From positions 1-9,198 of the forward strand of contig JANYGM010000311.1 of the NCBI GenBank assembly GCA_025362415.1: a DNA stretch of 9,198 nucleotides, written 5' to 3'. Positions within the stretch are counted from its first letter, which is position 1. Every line of letters begins with the position of its first letter. The notes beneath the pieces were generated by a model. That model did no database searches and was not told the origin of the DNA. It was given only the letters and a program-made list of their open reading frames with translations. This document shows, piece by piece, positions 1 through 6,549 of this stretch. Made by a program: the position numbers and the translations under genes. This DNA comes from a bacterium. GTDB taxonomy: Bacteria; Bacteroidota; Bacteroidia; Cytophagales; Thermonemataceae.

Positions 1-1
1 G

Positions 2-73
2 TTTACAATGCTTTTTACTAACGAACAAGGCTTTGTGGCAGGCAGGGAAATCTTAGTACATAAGTTAAAATAA
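2..73 (+). CDS. 3' end of an unidentified gene (partial)
   Basis: Reading from base 2 gives an open frame of 23 codons that ends at TAA 71-73, with protein end TNEQGFVAGREILVHKLK. The codon use is protein-like: a mix of hydrophobic, charged and glycine residues, without the Asn/Lys/stop-rich look of intergenic DNA here. The gene begins outside the window, so neither start nor domains can be seen, and I do not recognise the family. It runs convergent to hutH, with about 145 bases between the two stop codons. It could also be a chance open stretch, since only 72 bases are visible. Confidence 0.5.
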   Translation, partial: FTMLFTNEQGFVAGREILVHKLK

Positions 74-123
74 GTATAAATTCCCAACTCTTATTCAAAA
101 GTTCATTTTTAGCACCTAAGCTC

Positions 124-131
124 TACTTTTG
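124..131 (+). promoter_or_regulatory. isolated Bacteroidota -7 element (TACTTTTG)
   Basis: TACTTTTG fits the Bacteroidota -7 consensus TAnnTTTG. No TTTG lies 19-21 bases upstream. No plus-strand gene follows: transcription would run into the 3' end of hutH on the opposite strand. It is either a chance match in AT-rich DNA or the start of an antisense or small RNA. Confidence 0.2.
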
Positions 132-219
132 CCGAGTCCAAATTAGTAGTAGTTCTTTATTTACTTGAAGTAGAAGTTTTTCCATTTCTAATCAACACAA
201 AAAAACTCTATTTCACATC

Positions 220-1959
220 TCAAAAATCTTTCCATTCGTCTAAAAGAATTTTTATATCTTCGTATAAAAACCTGTCTTTATCAACAAAAGACACTTTTTT
301 TCTGATTTTATCATATAATTTTTTGGTTTCTTTGCCCATTTGTGTTGCAACTTTTGCTTTTTTGAGTTGTTTGGTGCGTATATCAATGGCTTGTGTGGCG
401 GTAAGCATCAAAATAGCTACTATTTTGCGTACATTTTCCAAAATTTCTAGGGCTTGCCTGCCTCCAATAGTTCCCATACTTACGTGGTCTTCTTGGTTGG
501 CACAAGTTGGGATAGAATCTGCACTTGCAGGGTGTACAAGCACTTTATTTTCAGAAACTAAACTTGCAGCAGCGTATTGGGGTATCATCAGAGCTGACAT
601 AATGCCACTTTCATCTTCCGACAAAAAAGCAGGTAAACAGTCGTTTGTAGCTTCATCAACAAGTTTATTTATCTGACGTTCAGCGAGGTTGCCTATTTCC
701 GCAAAAGCAAGTTTCAGATAATCCAAAGGCAAAGCAATAGGCTGTCCGTGAAAATTACCTGCAGAAAGTACCAAATCTTCCTCCACAAAAATAATAGGAT
801 TATCCACAACGGCATTAAGTTCGTTTTCAATGGCATTTTTGGTATGTTCTATTGCCGCCAGACTTGCGCCCATTACTTGTGGGGTGCAACGTACAGAATA
901 CGCATCTTGTGGGGTAATTTTTTTGTCTGCAAAACGCAAAATAGTTGCCCAAGTGAGCCATTTTGGCGTATTTTCTTCTTTTGGAAGATACCTAAAAATA
1001 TCATCAGAAATCTTTAAAATCTTACCTTTTTGAAGGTCTTTTATTTGTTGTTGGAGATTATTTTGACTACCATTTTGGTTATTATCTTTGTCATTTGGCA
1101 GATTTTTGATAAGATTTTCAGGGAAGTGTGCTAAAATATCTTTGGCTTTTATTCCAAAAAAAGTTGATTTTTCAAGGTTTTGACGTACTTTTTTAGCAAT
1201 TTCTTGTTGCCCTGTGTGCCTGCGTACCTCGTGAACTTGTGGAAAAAATGCTTGTTCTCTCGCACAAAGTGCCTCAAACATCATAGAAGACGACAAAACA
1301 CACAAATCTAGTAGTTTTTCTCCCTCATATACGCCTATTGCGCCCAAAGCTGTCATTACGCTTGTGCCATTAAGCAATGCTATTCCTTCTTTGTGTTGGA
1401 GTTCTATTTTTTGTAAATTATTGATAATCAATGCTTTTTCTCCGTCCATTATTTTTCCACCAACTTCTGCTAGTCCTTCACCTATCAGCACGAGTGCCAT
1501 ATGTGAGAGTGGACAAAGGTCGCCACTTGCGCCCACAGAGCCTTGTGAGGGAATTATTGGGTGTATTTTTTCGTTAATGAGATTTTTGAGAAGTGTAATA
1601 GTTTCTTCTCTTGCACCAGAAAAGCCTGCCAAAAGTGTATTCAGACGAATAAGCATAATGGCACGCACAATAGGGGTTTCAAAGGGTTTGCCTACACCGC
1701 AAGCGTGAGAAAGTAAAAGATTTCTTTGCATCAAACGTGCTTCTTCATAATCTGTAATGACTTTTGAGGCATTTGAGCCAAAACCAGTAGTAATACCATA
1801 AACAACTTCTTGGTTTTGCACCAATTTTTCTACATAATTACGACTTTTTCTGACTGCTTTGAGTGCATTTTTGTCTATTTCTACGTGATGATAATGATAA
1901 GCAACAGAAATTACTTCTGAAATAGTTAATTTTTGACCGTTAAGAACAACATTTTTCAT
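220..1959 (-). CDS. hutH: histidine ammonia-lyase with an internal insertion
   Basis: This enzyme removes ammonia from L-histidine to give trans-urocanate, the first step of histidine breakdown in the cytoplasm. The Ala-Ser-Gly triad that cyclises into the MIO cofactor is at residues 144-146, inside GSVGASGDLCPLSHMAL. Other family motifs are YGITTGFG (54-61), SH (84-85, the histidine-type selectivity position rather than the Phe/His of phenylalanine or tyrosine lyases), DAYSVRCTPQ (352-361), DNPI (386-389), GNFHG (401-405) and NQEDHVSM (488-495). At 579 residues it is about 70 longer than the usual 510. The excess lies between about 263 and 350 and includes an Asn/Gln-rich stretch, NDKDNNQNGSQNNLQQQ. 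The start codon at 1959 gives the normal N-terminus. No other hut genes lie nearby and no clear promoter or terminator is visible on this strand. The family call is firm; the role of the insertion is unknown. Confidence 0.95.
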   Translation of the reverse strand: MKNVVLNGQKLTISEVISVAYHYHHVEIDKNALKAVRKSRNYVEKLVQNQEVVYGITTGFGSNASKVITDYEEARLMQRNLLLSHACGVGKPFETPIVRAIMLIRLNTLLAGFSGAREETITLLKNLINEKIHPIIPSQGSVGASGDLCPLSHMALVLIGEGLAEVGGKIMDGEKALIINNLQKIELQHKEGIALLNGTSVMTALGAIGVYEGEKLLDLCVLSSSMMFEALCAREQAFFPQVHEVRRHTGQQEIAKKVRQNLEKSTFFGIKAKDILAHFPENLIKNLPNDKDNNQNGSQNNLQQQIKDLQKGKILKISDDIFRYLPKEENTPKWLTWATILRFADKKITPQDAYSVRCTPQVMGASLAAIEHTKNAIENELNAVVDNPIIFVEEDLVLSAGNFHGQPIALPLDYLKLAFAEIGNLAERQINKLVDEATNDCLPAFLSEDESGIMSALMIPQYAAASLVSENKVLVHPASADSIPTCANQEDHVSMGTIGGRQALEILENVRKIVAILMLTATQAIDIRTKQLKKAKVATQMGKETKKLYDKIRKKVSFVDKDRFLYEDIKILLDEWKDF

Positions 1960-1980
1960 TCAGTTTGGTTATATTTTAGT

Positions 1981-1988
1981 TATATTTG
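1981..1988 (+). promoter_or_regulatory. probable promoter -7 element for the CcmD family gene
   Basis: TATATTTG matches the Bacteroidota -7 consensus TAnnTTTG and lies 71 bases before the ATG at 2060. The nearest upstream TTTG (1964-1967) is only 13 bases away, too close for a standard -33 element, so this is a half-match. The leader contains a small hairpin, GTTTGTG (2002-2008) with CACAAAC (2013-2019) around a four-base loop. Confidence 0.4.
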
Positions 1989-2059
1989 CAAGAAAGTTGT
2001 CGTTTGTGAGGACACAAACAATGGCATCAGACTTTAAACCATAAAATTAAGATAAAAAA

Positions 2060-2293
2060 ATGAAAAAATACCTGTTTTCTTTTCTTTTAATGATTATTTT
2101 TCTTACAAATTCTCTGACGAGTTTGCAAGCGCAACAATATAACGCAGCAGAACAAGTTTTGGCACAAGATGGCAAAATATATGTCGTAGTCGCAGTTTTA
2201 GGAACTATTTTGCTAGGATTTTTGGGTTATGTGGTATTTTTGGATAAAAAAATTACTAAAATAGAAGAACAAATCAAAAAAGAAGGAAAATAA
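2060..2293 (+). CDS. CcmD family protein (cytochrome c maturation)
   Basis: This is a 77-residue membrane protein. Residues 1-24 look like a signal peptide (KK, a hydrophobic core, then SLQAQ). Residues about 36-62 read GKIYVVVAVLGTILLGFLGYVVFLDKKI, one membrane helix followed by a charged cytoplasmic tail (KITKIEEQIKKEGK). The GKIYVVVAV...LDKKI.K.E pattern is that of the Bacteroidota CcmD family, small partners of the heme exporter used in cytochrome c maturation. In related genomes (from general knowledge) these genes usually sit next to ccmC/ccsA or ccmB; here the gene stands alone, with hutH divergent on one side and repeats on the other. The stop codon is only 11 bases before the long palindrome at 2305, which probably ends the transcript. 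The family call rests on sequence pattern alone. Confidence 0.75.
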   Translation: MKKYLFSFLLMIIFLTNSLTSLQAQQYNAAEQVLAQDGKIYVVVAVLGTILLGFLGYVVFLDKKITKIEEQIKKEGK

Positions 2294-2304
2294 TAAGTTG
2301 ATAT

Positions 2305-2484
2305 TAGAGTTTTTATTACTTGATAATCAAATGTTTAGCACAAATAAATTGGCACTAAAAACCACCCCCAGCCCCTCCTTAAAAAGGAGGGGAGTAAAAT
2401 TCCCCTCCTTCCTAAGGAGGGGTTAGGGGTGGTTTTGATGTTTATTTGTGCTAAACATTTGATTATCAAGTAATAAAAACTCTA
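2305..2484. repeat. 180-bp palindromic element with 44-bp perfect arms
   Basis: Bases 2305-2348 are the exact reverse complement of 2441-2484; the arms begin TAGAGTTTTTATTACTTGAT and end ATCAAGTAATAAAAACTCTA. The 92-base centre holds a second, C/G-rich palindromic repeat. ATT occurs just outside each end if the element is taken as 2306-2483 (ATT at 2303-2305 and 2484-2486), which may be a 3-bp target duplication. No coding sequence lies inside, so it looks like a non-autonomous, MITE-like element or a palindromic intergenic repeat. Sitting 11 bases after the CcmD family stop codon, its transcript would fold into a very long hairpin and could act as a terminator. Confidence 0.85.
2357..2436. 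repeat. C/G-rich double-hairpin intergenic repeat
   Basis: The ends AAAACCACCCC (2358-2368) and GGGGTGGTTTT (2426-2436) are reverse complements. Inside are two tandem hairpins with the same 9-bp stem: CCCCTCCTT with AAGGAGGGG at 2372-2392 and again at 2402-2422, each with a three-base loop. The base composition is unlike the AT-rich surroundings. Similar CCCCTCC/GGAGGGG palindromes are common between genes in many Bacteroidota (general knowledge). A degraded relative lies at 6473-6519 without the long outer arms, so this repeat appears to be a separate family nested in the larger palindrome. Confidence 0.8.
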
Positions 2485-2498
2485 TTACGCAGATATAT

Positions 2499-2611
2499 TT
2501 GTAGAGACGTTGCAAGCAATGTCTTAACGTAAAAAATTGTATTTAATCCCATTCAAGAACAATCTTTTTATTTCTTGTTTAGTTCAGACGTTGCAAGCAA
2601 CATCTCTACAA
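2499..2611. repeat. 113-bp MITE-like element with terminal inverted repeats
   Basis: The ends are imperfect inverted repeats of about 26 bases. TTGTAGAGACGTTGC (2499-2513) pairs with the complement of GCAACATCTCTACAA (2597-2611), with one mismatch (2508/2602), and pairing then continues with a few more mismatches to 2524/2586. Each end also contains its own short palindrome (GTTGC AA GCAA), so a 15-base direct repeat AGACGTTGCAAGCAA occurs at 2505-2519 and 2586-2600. The AT-rich middle has no gene. Small GTAGAGACGTTGC-type palindromes are widespread short repeats in Bacteroidota and cyanobacteria (general knowledge). It lies 14 bases beyond the long palindrome. Confidence 0.65.
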
Positions 2612-2733
2612 CAAATACATAAAAAACAAAATTATTTCTGTATAACATCAGTTAGTAAAACCAAGTTTTACACTATTTCCACTTTCACAAAGTTAGTTAT
2701 TTTCTCTTAATTAATTTATACTAAAAAATACTA

Positions 2734-2764
2734 TTTGTAGTTTACAAATAATTGAGTAAGTTTG
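2734..2764 (+). promoter_or_regulatory. promoter of the T9SS protein gene
   Basis: TTTG (2734-2737) and TAAGTTTG (2757-2764) are separated by 19 bases, an exact match to the Bacteroidota housekeeping promoter TTTG-N19-21-TAnnTTTG. Transcription should begin near 2770, giving a leader of about 55 bases to the ATG at 2826. The leader starts with a long T-rich run (2772-2786) and has no Shine-Dalgarno sequence, which is normal in this phylum. Confidence 0.7.
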
Positions 2765-2825
2765 CTAAAGATTTTTTATTTTTTTTAACTTGTTCTTATT
2801 CAACTTAATATCCCCAAAATTTTCT

Positions 2826-5800
2826 ATGAAAAAACCTACCACAACAACGCAAACGTGGAGAAATCCGTTTGGCGCAAGCATTTTGTTTTTGATGTTTTTG
2901 CTTAACATCAGCTTAGGCACTCTCCAAACCGCAAACGCACAAGTAAGCAATTATAGTTTTGCTTCTTCCACAAGTGCCTACACTCCAATTGTGGGTACTT
3001 CAATGTCTTTGCCCACTAGTGCTGTAGAGGCTTGGGACAGTGAATTTTTCTTCAATTCTACGGCTGGCGTAAACGGAACACTCACGCAAGGCACCTACAA
3101 CTGTTTTCCTATTGGTTTTAATTTTACGTATGGGAGCACCGTTTATGATGGGTTTAGTATTGGCGTTGATGGTTGGATAAAACTAGGCGCAACGACAGGA
3201 ACGGCACTTGCAGCCGCAGGTTTTGGTTTGCCACTTTCTAATACAGGAATAAACACAGCACAACTCATAGCGGGTTTGGGCATTGATTTGGCAGGCGGAA
3301 TACGGGCAGAAGGCGCAACTACTACAGGCACAAATATATACACGTTATCTGGCACAGGCACAGGCGCAAGTTCTCAAATTGCTCTTGGTATGCGAGTTGT
3401 CGGAGCGAATTTTGCCACAGGAACAACTATTGTTGCCATTGCAGGAAATATACTTACATTATCAAACGCAACACTTGCTACAAGTCCTATTTCAAAAGCA
3501 ACGTTTTTAAATGGTGGAGAAATCAGTTATATCACCACAGGAACGACACCAAGCCGCACTTTGACCGTACAATGGAAAGGCGTGGGGCGTTTTGATGCCT
3601 ATGGAGATAATTTTAATTTCCAAATAAAACTAAACGAAACAAGCAATACCATTGTATTTTCTTATGGCACAATGACAATGTCTAGCACCTCAATAGATAC
3701 AAGAACGGCACAAATAGGGCTAAAAGGGACAGCCTCCCCACTCAATGTAAACAACAGAATGGGAACAGGTGCAACAGCTTGGACTGCCTCTGCCATTGGG
3801 GTAACAAGCACTTCTACCATTGATTTGCAGAGTGCTACTGCACCTGGTGGACTTATTGCACCTGCATCTGGACTTACCTACACATGGACACGCCCAACCT
3901 TTTGCTCTGGCACACCTGCGACTAATTCTATTGTTGTACCTGCGGCAGGAGCTTGCCCAAACACGCCATTTTACCTTACTTTAAGCACTTTTTATCCTTT
4001 CTCAGGGATTACTTATCAATGGCAATCTTCTCCAACACTTACAGGAACTTACACAAATGTAGCAACAAATGGAAATTCAGCCATTTACGCAGCTACACAA
4101 ACCACAGCAACTGCTTACCGTTGTCTAGTGTCGTGTATAGGTAGCCCAAATGCTATAATTGCAGACGTACTTGTGCCTATGGGTGCAGCTACTAACTGTT
4201 ATTGCTATCCACAAACTACTTTTGTGCCAGCGGCTTGTATCAATAATGTTACGCTCGGAACTATCAATAATACGTCTGCGACTTGTGCAGCCCCTTATTA
4301 TACTATTTTTCCTAATGCCGTTACTACAAGTTTGGGTACGGGCGTAAGTTATCCTATAAATGTGGTAACAAGCTCCTCTGCGGTAGTTTCTGTTTGGATA
4401 GATTATAATGTAAATGGCGTTTTTGATGCAACTGAATGGACACAAGTAGGCACGACAGGTACAAACAATATAGCTAATATTCTTATTCCTGTTGGTGCAA
4501 CAATAGGACAAACCAAAATGCGTGTGCGCAGTAGGTCAGACCCAAATGCTAATGCTGCTGGTGATGCGTGTACAGCTTTTTCTTCTGGTGAGGCAGAAGA
4601 TTATATAGTAAATATTGTGGCTGGAACGGCTTGTAGTGGTCTTCCTACTGCTAATGCTTCATTAACAACGGTTTCATCTGTTTGTGTAGGTACTTCATTT
4701 ACGCTTTCTTTGGCTAATTTTTATAACTTTTCAGGACTAAATTATCAATGGCAATCTTCTGCGACATTTGCAGGAACTTATACAAATATTGCTGCTGCAA
4801 CAAATTCAAGGCTTACAACTACGCTAACAGCAACTACTTTTTACCGTTGTGTTATCTCTTGTGGCACGCCTAGCCCCACAACAAGCACTAACGCAACGCC
4901 TGTACAAGTAAGTTTAGCGACAGGAACGGGTTGTTATTGTATTGGTGCTGTGAGCAATGGCGCAGATACTGACATTGGAAACGTAACTTTTGGCTCACTA
5001 AATAATGGTATTGCAACGCCTGTGACAAATAACGCTACCGCCGTCAATGCGTATAGTAATTTTACGACAATTCCTGCGCCAAATGTGGCACAAAACACAA
5101 CAATAGCATTATCACTATCTCAAATTGCTTCTACATCTATATTTTATGAAGGACTTTTTGCCGTTTATATTGATTATAACCAAAATGGTATTCTTACTGA
5201 TGCAGGGGAGTTAGTTTTTTCTAGTACCGCACTTACGACAGCACTTTTACCAATGCAAACGGCTAATATTTTGATACCAAGTACCGCACTTACTGGCAAC
5301 ACTCGTATGCGTGTAGTGCTGAATGAAGGTGGTGGAGTTGCACCGTTTCCAATATCCCCTGCTTGTGGTATAGCTCCTTCTAGTTATGGAGAAGTAGAAG
5401 ATTATACTATCAATATTACTGGTGTAAGTTCTTGTTCTGGGCTTTCTGCTGGCACAAATACCATTCCAAGTGGTGTTATTGGTAGTGCTTATAATTTTGT
5501 GGGAACGGTAACTGCAAGCCCAACAACAGCAATTAATTACACAGTTTCTCCTCCACTTACAAACGGTTTGGTTTTAGACGCAAATACTGGTATTATTTCT
5601 GCTACTACACTTACAGGCATAGCAAATACTACAAGTTATACCATTACGGCAACACAAGCAACACCAACAGGTTGTCCACCTAACAATAGACTGGTAAATA
5701 TTGTGATTGGTGCAAATCCTTGTTCTGGGCTTTCTGCTGGCACAAATGTTGTCCCTGCTGGCGTGATTGGTAATACTTATAATTTTGTAGGAACAGTAAC

Positions 5801-6281
5801 GGCAAGCCCTGCAGCAATAATAAATTACACTATTATGCCTGCACTTACAAATGGTTTGGTTTTAGATGCAAATACGGGTATTATTTCTGCTAGTGTGCTT
5901 ACAGGTGTAGCAAATACAACAAGTTATACTATTAGTGCAAAGCAAACAACGCCAACAAGTTGCACAGCTATTACGAGAGTTATAAGCATTGTGATTGCTT
6001 CAAATCCTACGACAAATGTGGATAATCAGTTAGATAATAAGGTAAAAGTATCTCCAAATCCTAGTAATAAGGATTTTAGGGTTGATTTTTCAAGTTTGAA
6101 TGTAGAAAAAGCACTTGTACGAGTGTATGATGCGCAAGGAAAGCAAATTTATTCTTCTGAAATAAAACAAAATGTTTCTCTTATCACTATTTCTTTAGGA
6201 AAATTTGCTAATGGCATTTATTTGTTGGAGGTTGAAACTTCAAAAGGAAGAGTTTTGAAACGTCTTATCAAAGAAGAATAA
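2826..6281 (+). CDS. large modular protein secreted by the type IX system
   Basis: The 1151-residue product starts at ATG 2826. A TTG further upstream (2790) would put 12 residues before a good signal peptide and crowd the promoter, so I rejected it. The signal peptide probably ends after TANA (residue 38). Visible modules are: an N-terminal beta-rich domain (about 40-355, with a Gly/Thr-rich insertion at about 165-229); an Ig-like unit with YQWQSSPTLTGTYTN (359-450); a GEVED-type domain with VWIDYNVNG and GEAEDY (588-593); a second Ig-like unit (about 608-700, YQWQSSATFAGTYTN); a second GEVED domain with VYIDYNQNG (780-788) and GEVEDY (855-860); two tandem He_PIG-like Ig repeats (869-964 and 965-1060); and a C-terminal T9SS type A sorting domain (about 1072-1151) with VSPNPSNK, VRVYDAQGK and GIYLLEV. 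The protein should cross the outer membrane and be surface-anchored or released. No catalytic domain is visible; adhesion is an inference. Confidence 0.92.
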   Translation: MKKPTTTTQTWRNPFGASILFLMFLLNISLGTLQTANAQVSNYSFASSTSAYTPIVGTSMSLPTSAVEAWDSEFFFNSTAGVNGTLTQGTYNCFPIGFNFTYGSTVYDGFSIGVDGWIKLGATTGTALAAAGFGLPLSNTGINTAQLIAGLGIDLAGGIRAEGATTTGTNIYTLSGTGTGASSQIALGMRVVGANFATGTTIVAIAGNILTLSNATLATSPISKATFLNGGEISYITTGTTPSRTLTVQWKGVGRFDAYGDNFNFQIKLNETSNTIVFSYGTMTMSSTSIDTRTAQIGLKGTASPLNVNNRMGTGATAWTASAIGVTSTSTIDLQSATAPGGLIAPASGLTYTWTRPTFCSGTPATNSIVVPAAGACPNTPFYLTLSTFYPFSGITYQWQSSPTLTGTYTNVATNGNSAIYAATQTTATAYRCLVSCIGSPNAIIADVLVPMGAATNCYCYPQTTFVPAACINNVTLGTINNTSATCAAPYYTIFPNAVTTSLGTGVSYPINVVTSSSAVVSVWIDYNVNGVFDATEWTQVGTTGTNNIANILIPVGATIGQTKMRVRSRSDPNANAAGDACTAFSSGEAEDYIVNIVAGTACSGLPTANASLTTVSSVCVGTSFTLSLANFYNFSGLNYQWQSSATFAGTYTNIAAATNSRLTTTLTATTFYRCVISCGTPSPTTSTNATPVQVSLATGTGCYCIGAVSNGADTDIGNVTFGSLNNGIATPVTNNATAVNAYSNFTTIPAPNVAQNTTIALSLSQIASTSIFYEGLFAVYIDYNQNGILTDAGELVFSSTALTTALLPMQTANILIPSTALTGNTRMRVVLNEGGGVAPFPISPACGIAPSSYGEVEDYTINITGVSSCSGLSAGTNTIPSGVIGSAYNFVGTVTASPTTAINYTVSPPLTNGLVLDANTGIISATTLTGIANTTSYTITATQATPTGCPPNNRLVNIVIGANPCSGLSAGTNVVPAGVIGNTYNFVGTVTASPAAIINYTIMPALTNGLVLDANTGIISASVLTGVANTTSYTISAKQTTPTSCTAITRVISIVIASNPTTNVDNQLDNKVKVSPNPSNKDFRVDFSSLNVEKALVRVYDAQGKQIYSSEIKQNVSLITISLGKFANGIYLLEVETSKGRVLKRLIKEE
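5431..6006 (+). repeat. two tandem 288-bp coding repeats (96-residue Ig-like units)
   Basis: Two in-frame copies begin CTTGTTCTGGGCTTTCTGCT at 5431 and 5719, a period of 288 bases or 96 codons. Both encode CSGLSAGTN..P.GVIG..YNFVGTVTASP, then INYT, then NGLVLDANTGIISA..LTG.ANTTSYTI. Most differences between the copies in the aligned core are at third codon positions, which suggests duplication followed by selection to keep the protein. The LDANTGIISA pattern resembles the putative Ig (He_PIG) family. They serve as stalk units just before the sorting domain. Confidence 0.8.
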
Positions 6282-6296
6282 TCATTATGGTTTATT

Positions 6297-6346
6297 ATTT
6301 TTACATCAAAAGCCACTCAAATTTGAGTGGCTTTTGATGTAAAAAT
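6297..6346. terminator. perfect 50-bp palindromic terminator
   Basis: Bases 6297-6321 are the exact reverse complement of 6322-6346; the core is GCCACTCAAATTTGAGTGGC. It begins 15 bases after the stop of the T9SS protein gene and lies between convergent genes. Flanking T-rich (6291-6300) and A-rich (6341-6345) tracts mean that it can form a hairpin with a U-tract on either strand, so it probably terminates both the T9SS gene and the minus-strand queG transcript. Confidence 0.8.
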
Positions 6347-6472
6347 TATTGTATTTTATTTATTTTTGTAACTATTATTATATAAAAAATTATTTTGTCA
6401 GTTACCGCAAATACATATATGAATAGAAAAATATATTTTATCTGTGCATCTGTGTCAGATAAATCAAGCGTT

Positions 6473-6519
6473 AAAAAACTACCCTAATCACTCATTTGAA
6501 GGAGGAATGAGGTGGTTTA
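6473..6519. repeat. decayed copy of the C/G-rich palindromic repeat
   Basis: The left end AAAAAACTACCCTAATCACT and right end GGAGGAATGAGGTGGTTT resemble the ends of the intact repeat at 2357-2436 (AAAACCACCCC and GGGGTGGTTTT, with the GGAGG core) but carry several substitutions and lack one hairpin. It lies 31 bases past the queG stop codon. Just before it, TTTATCTG (6437-6444) and CAGATAAA (6456-6463) form a small extra hairpin. The rest of 6347-6549 is AT-rich, with no gene that I can support. Confidence 0.5.
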
Positions 6520-6549
6520 GGTGTTTGTGTATAAGTCCTGTTTATTTAT

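Noticed and set aside
2002..2019. Small hairpin GTTTGTG/CACAAAC in the CcmD family leader as a riboswitch
   Set aside because: A single 7-bp stem with a four-base loop has no aptamer-like conserved features; chance is enough to explain it.
2505..2600. Two 15-base direct repeats AGACGTTGCAAGCAA as a possible CRISPR remnant
   Set aside because: There are only two copies, each is the palindromic end of an inverted-repeat element, and no cas gene is present.
2790..2825. TTG start extending the T9SS protein by 12 residues
   Set aside because: The ATG at 2826 gives a typical signal peptide starting MKKP and a normal leader after the promoter at 2734-2764; the extension would leave only about 20 bases of leader and hide the signal peptide.
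4125..4511. 128-codon minus-strand open frame inside the T9SS protein gene
   Set aside because: It is a shadow of the repetitive Thr-rich coding sequence, with Cys/Arg/Tyr-rich nonsense composition and no promoter.
2826..6281. Hypervariable target protein of a diversity-generating retroelement
   Set aside because: There is no reverse transcriptase or template repeat in the window, and the internal repeats are ordinary domain duplications.
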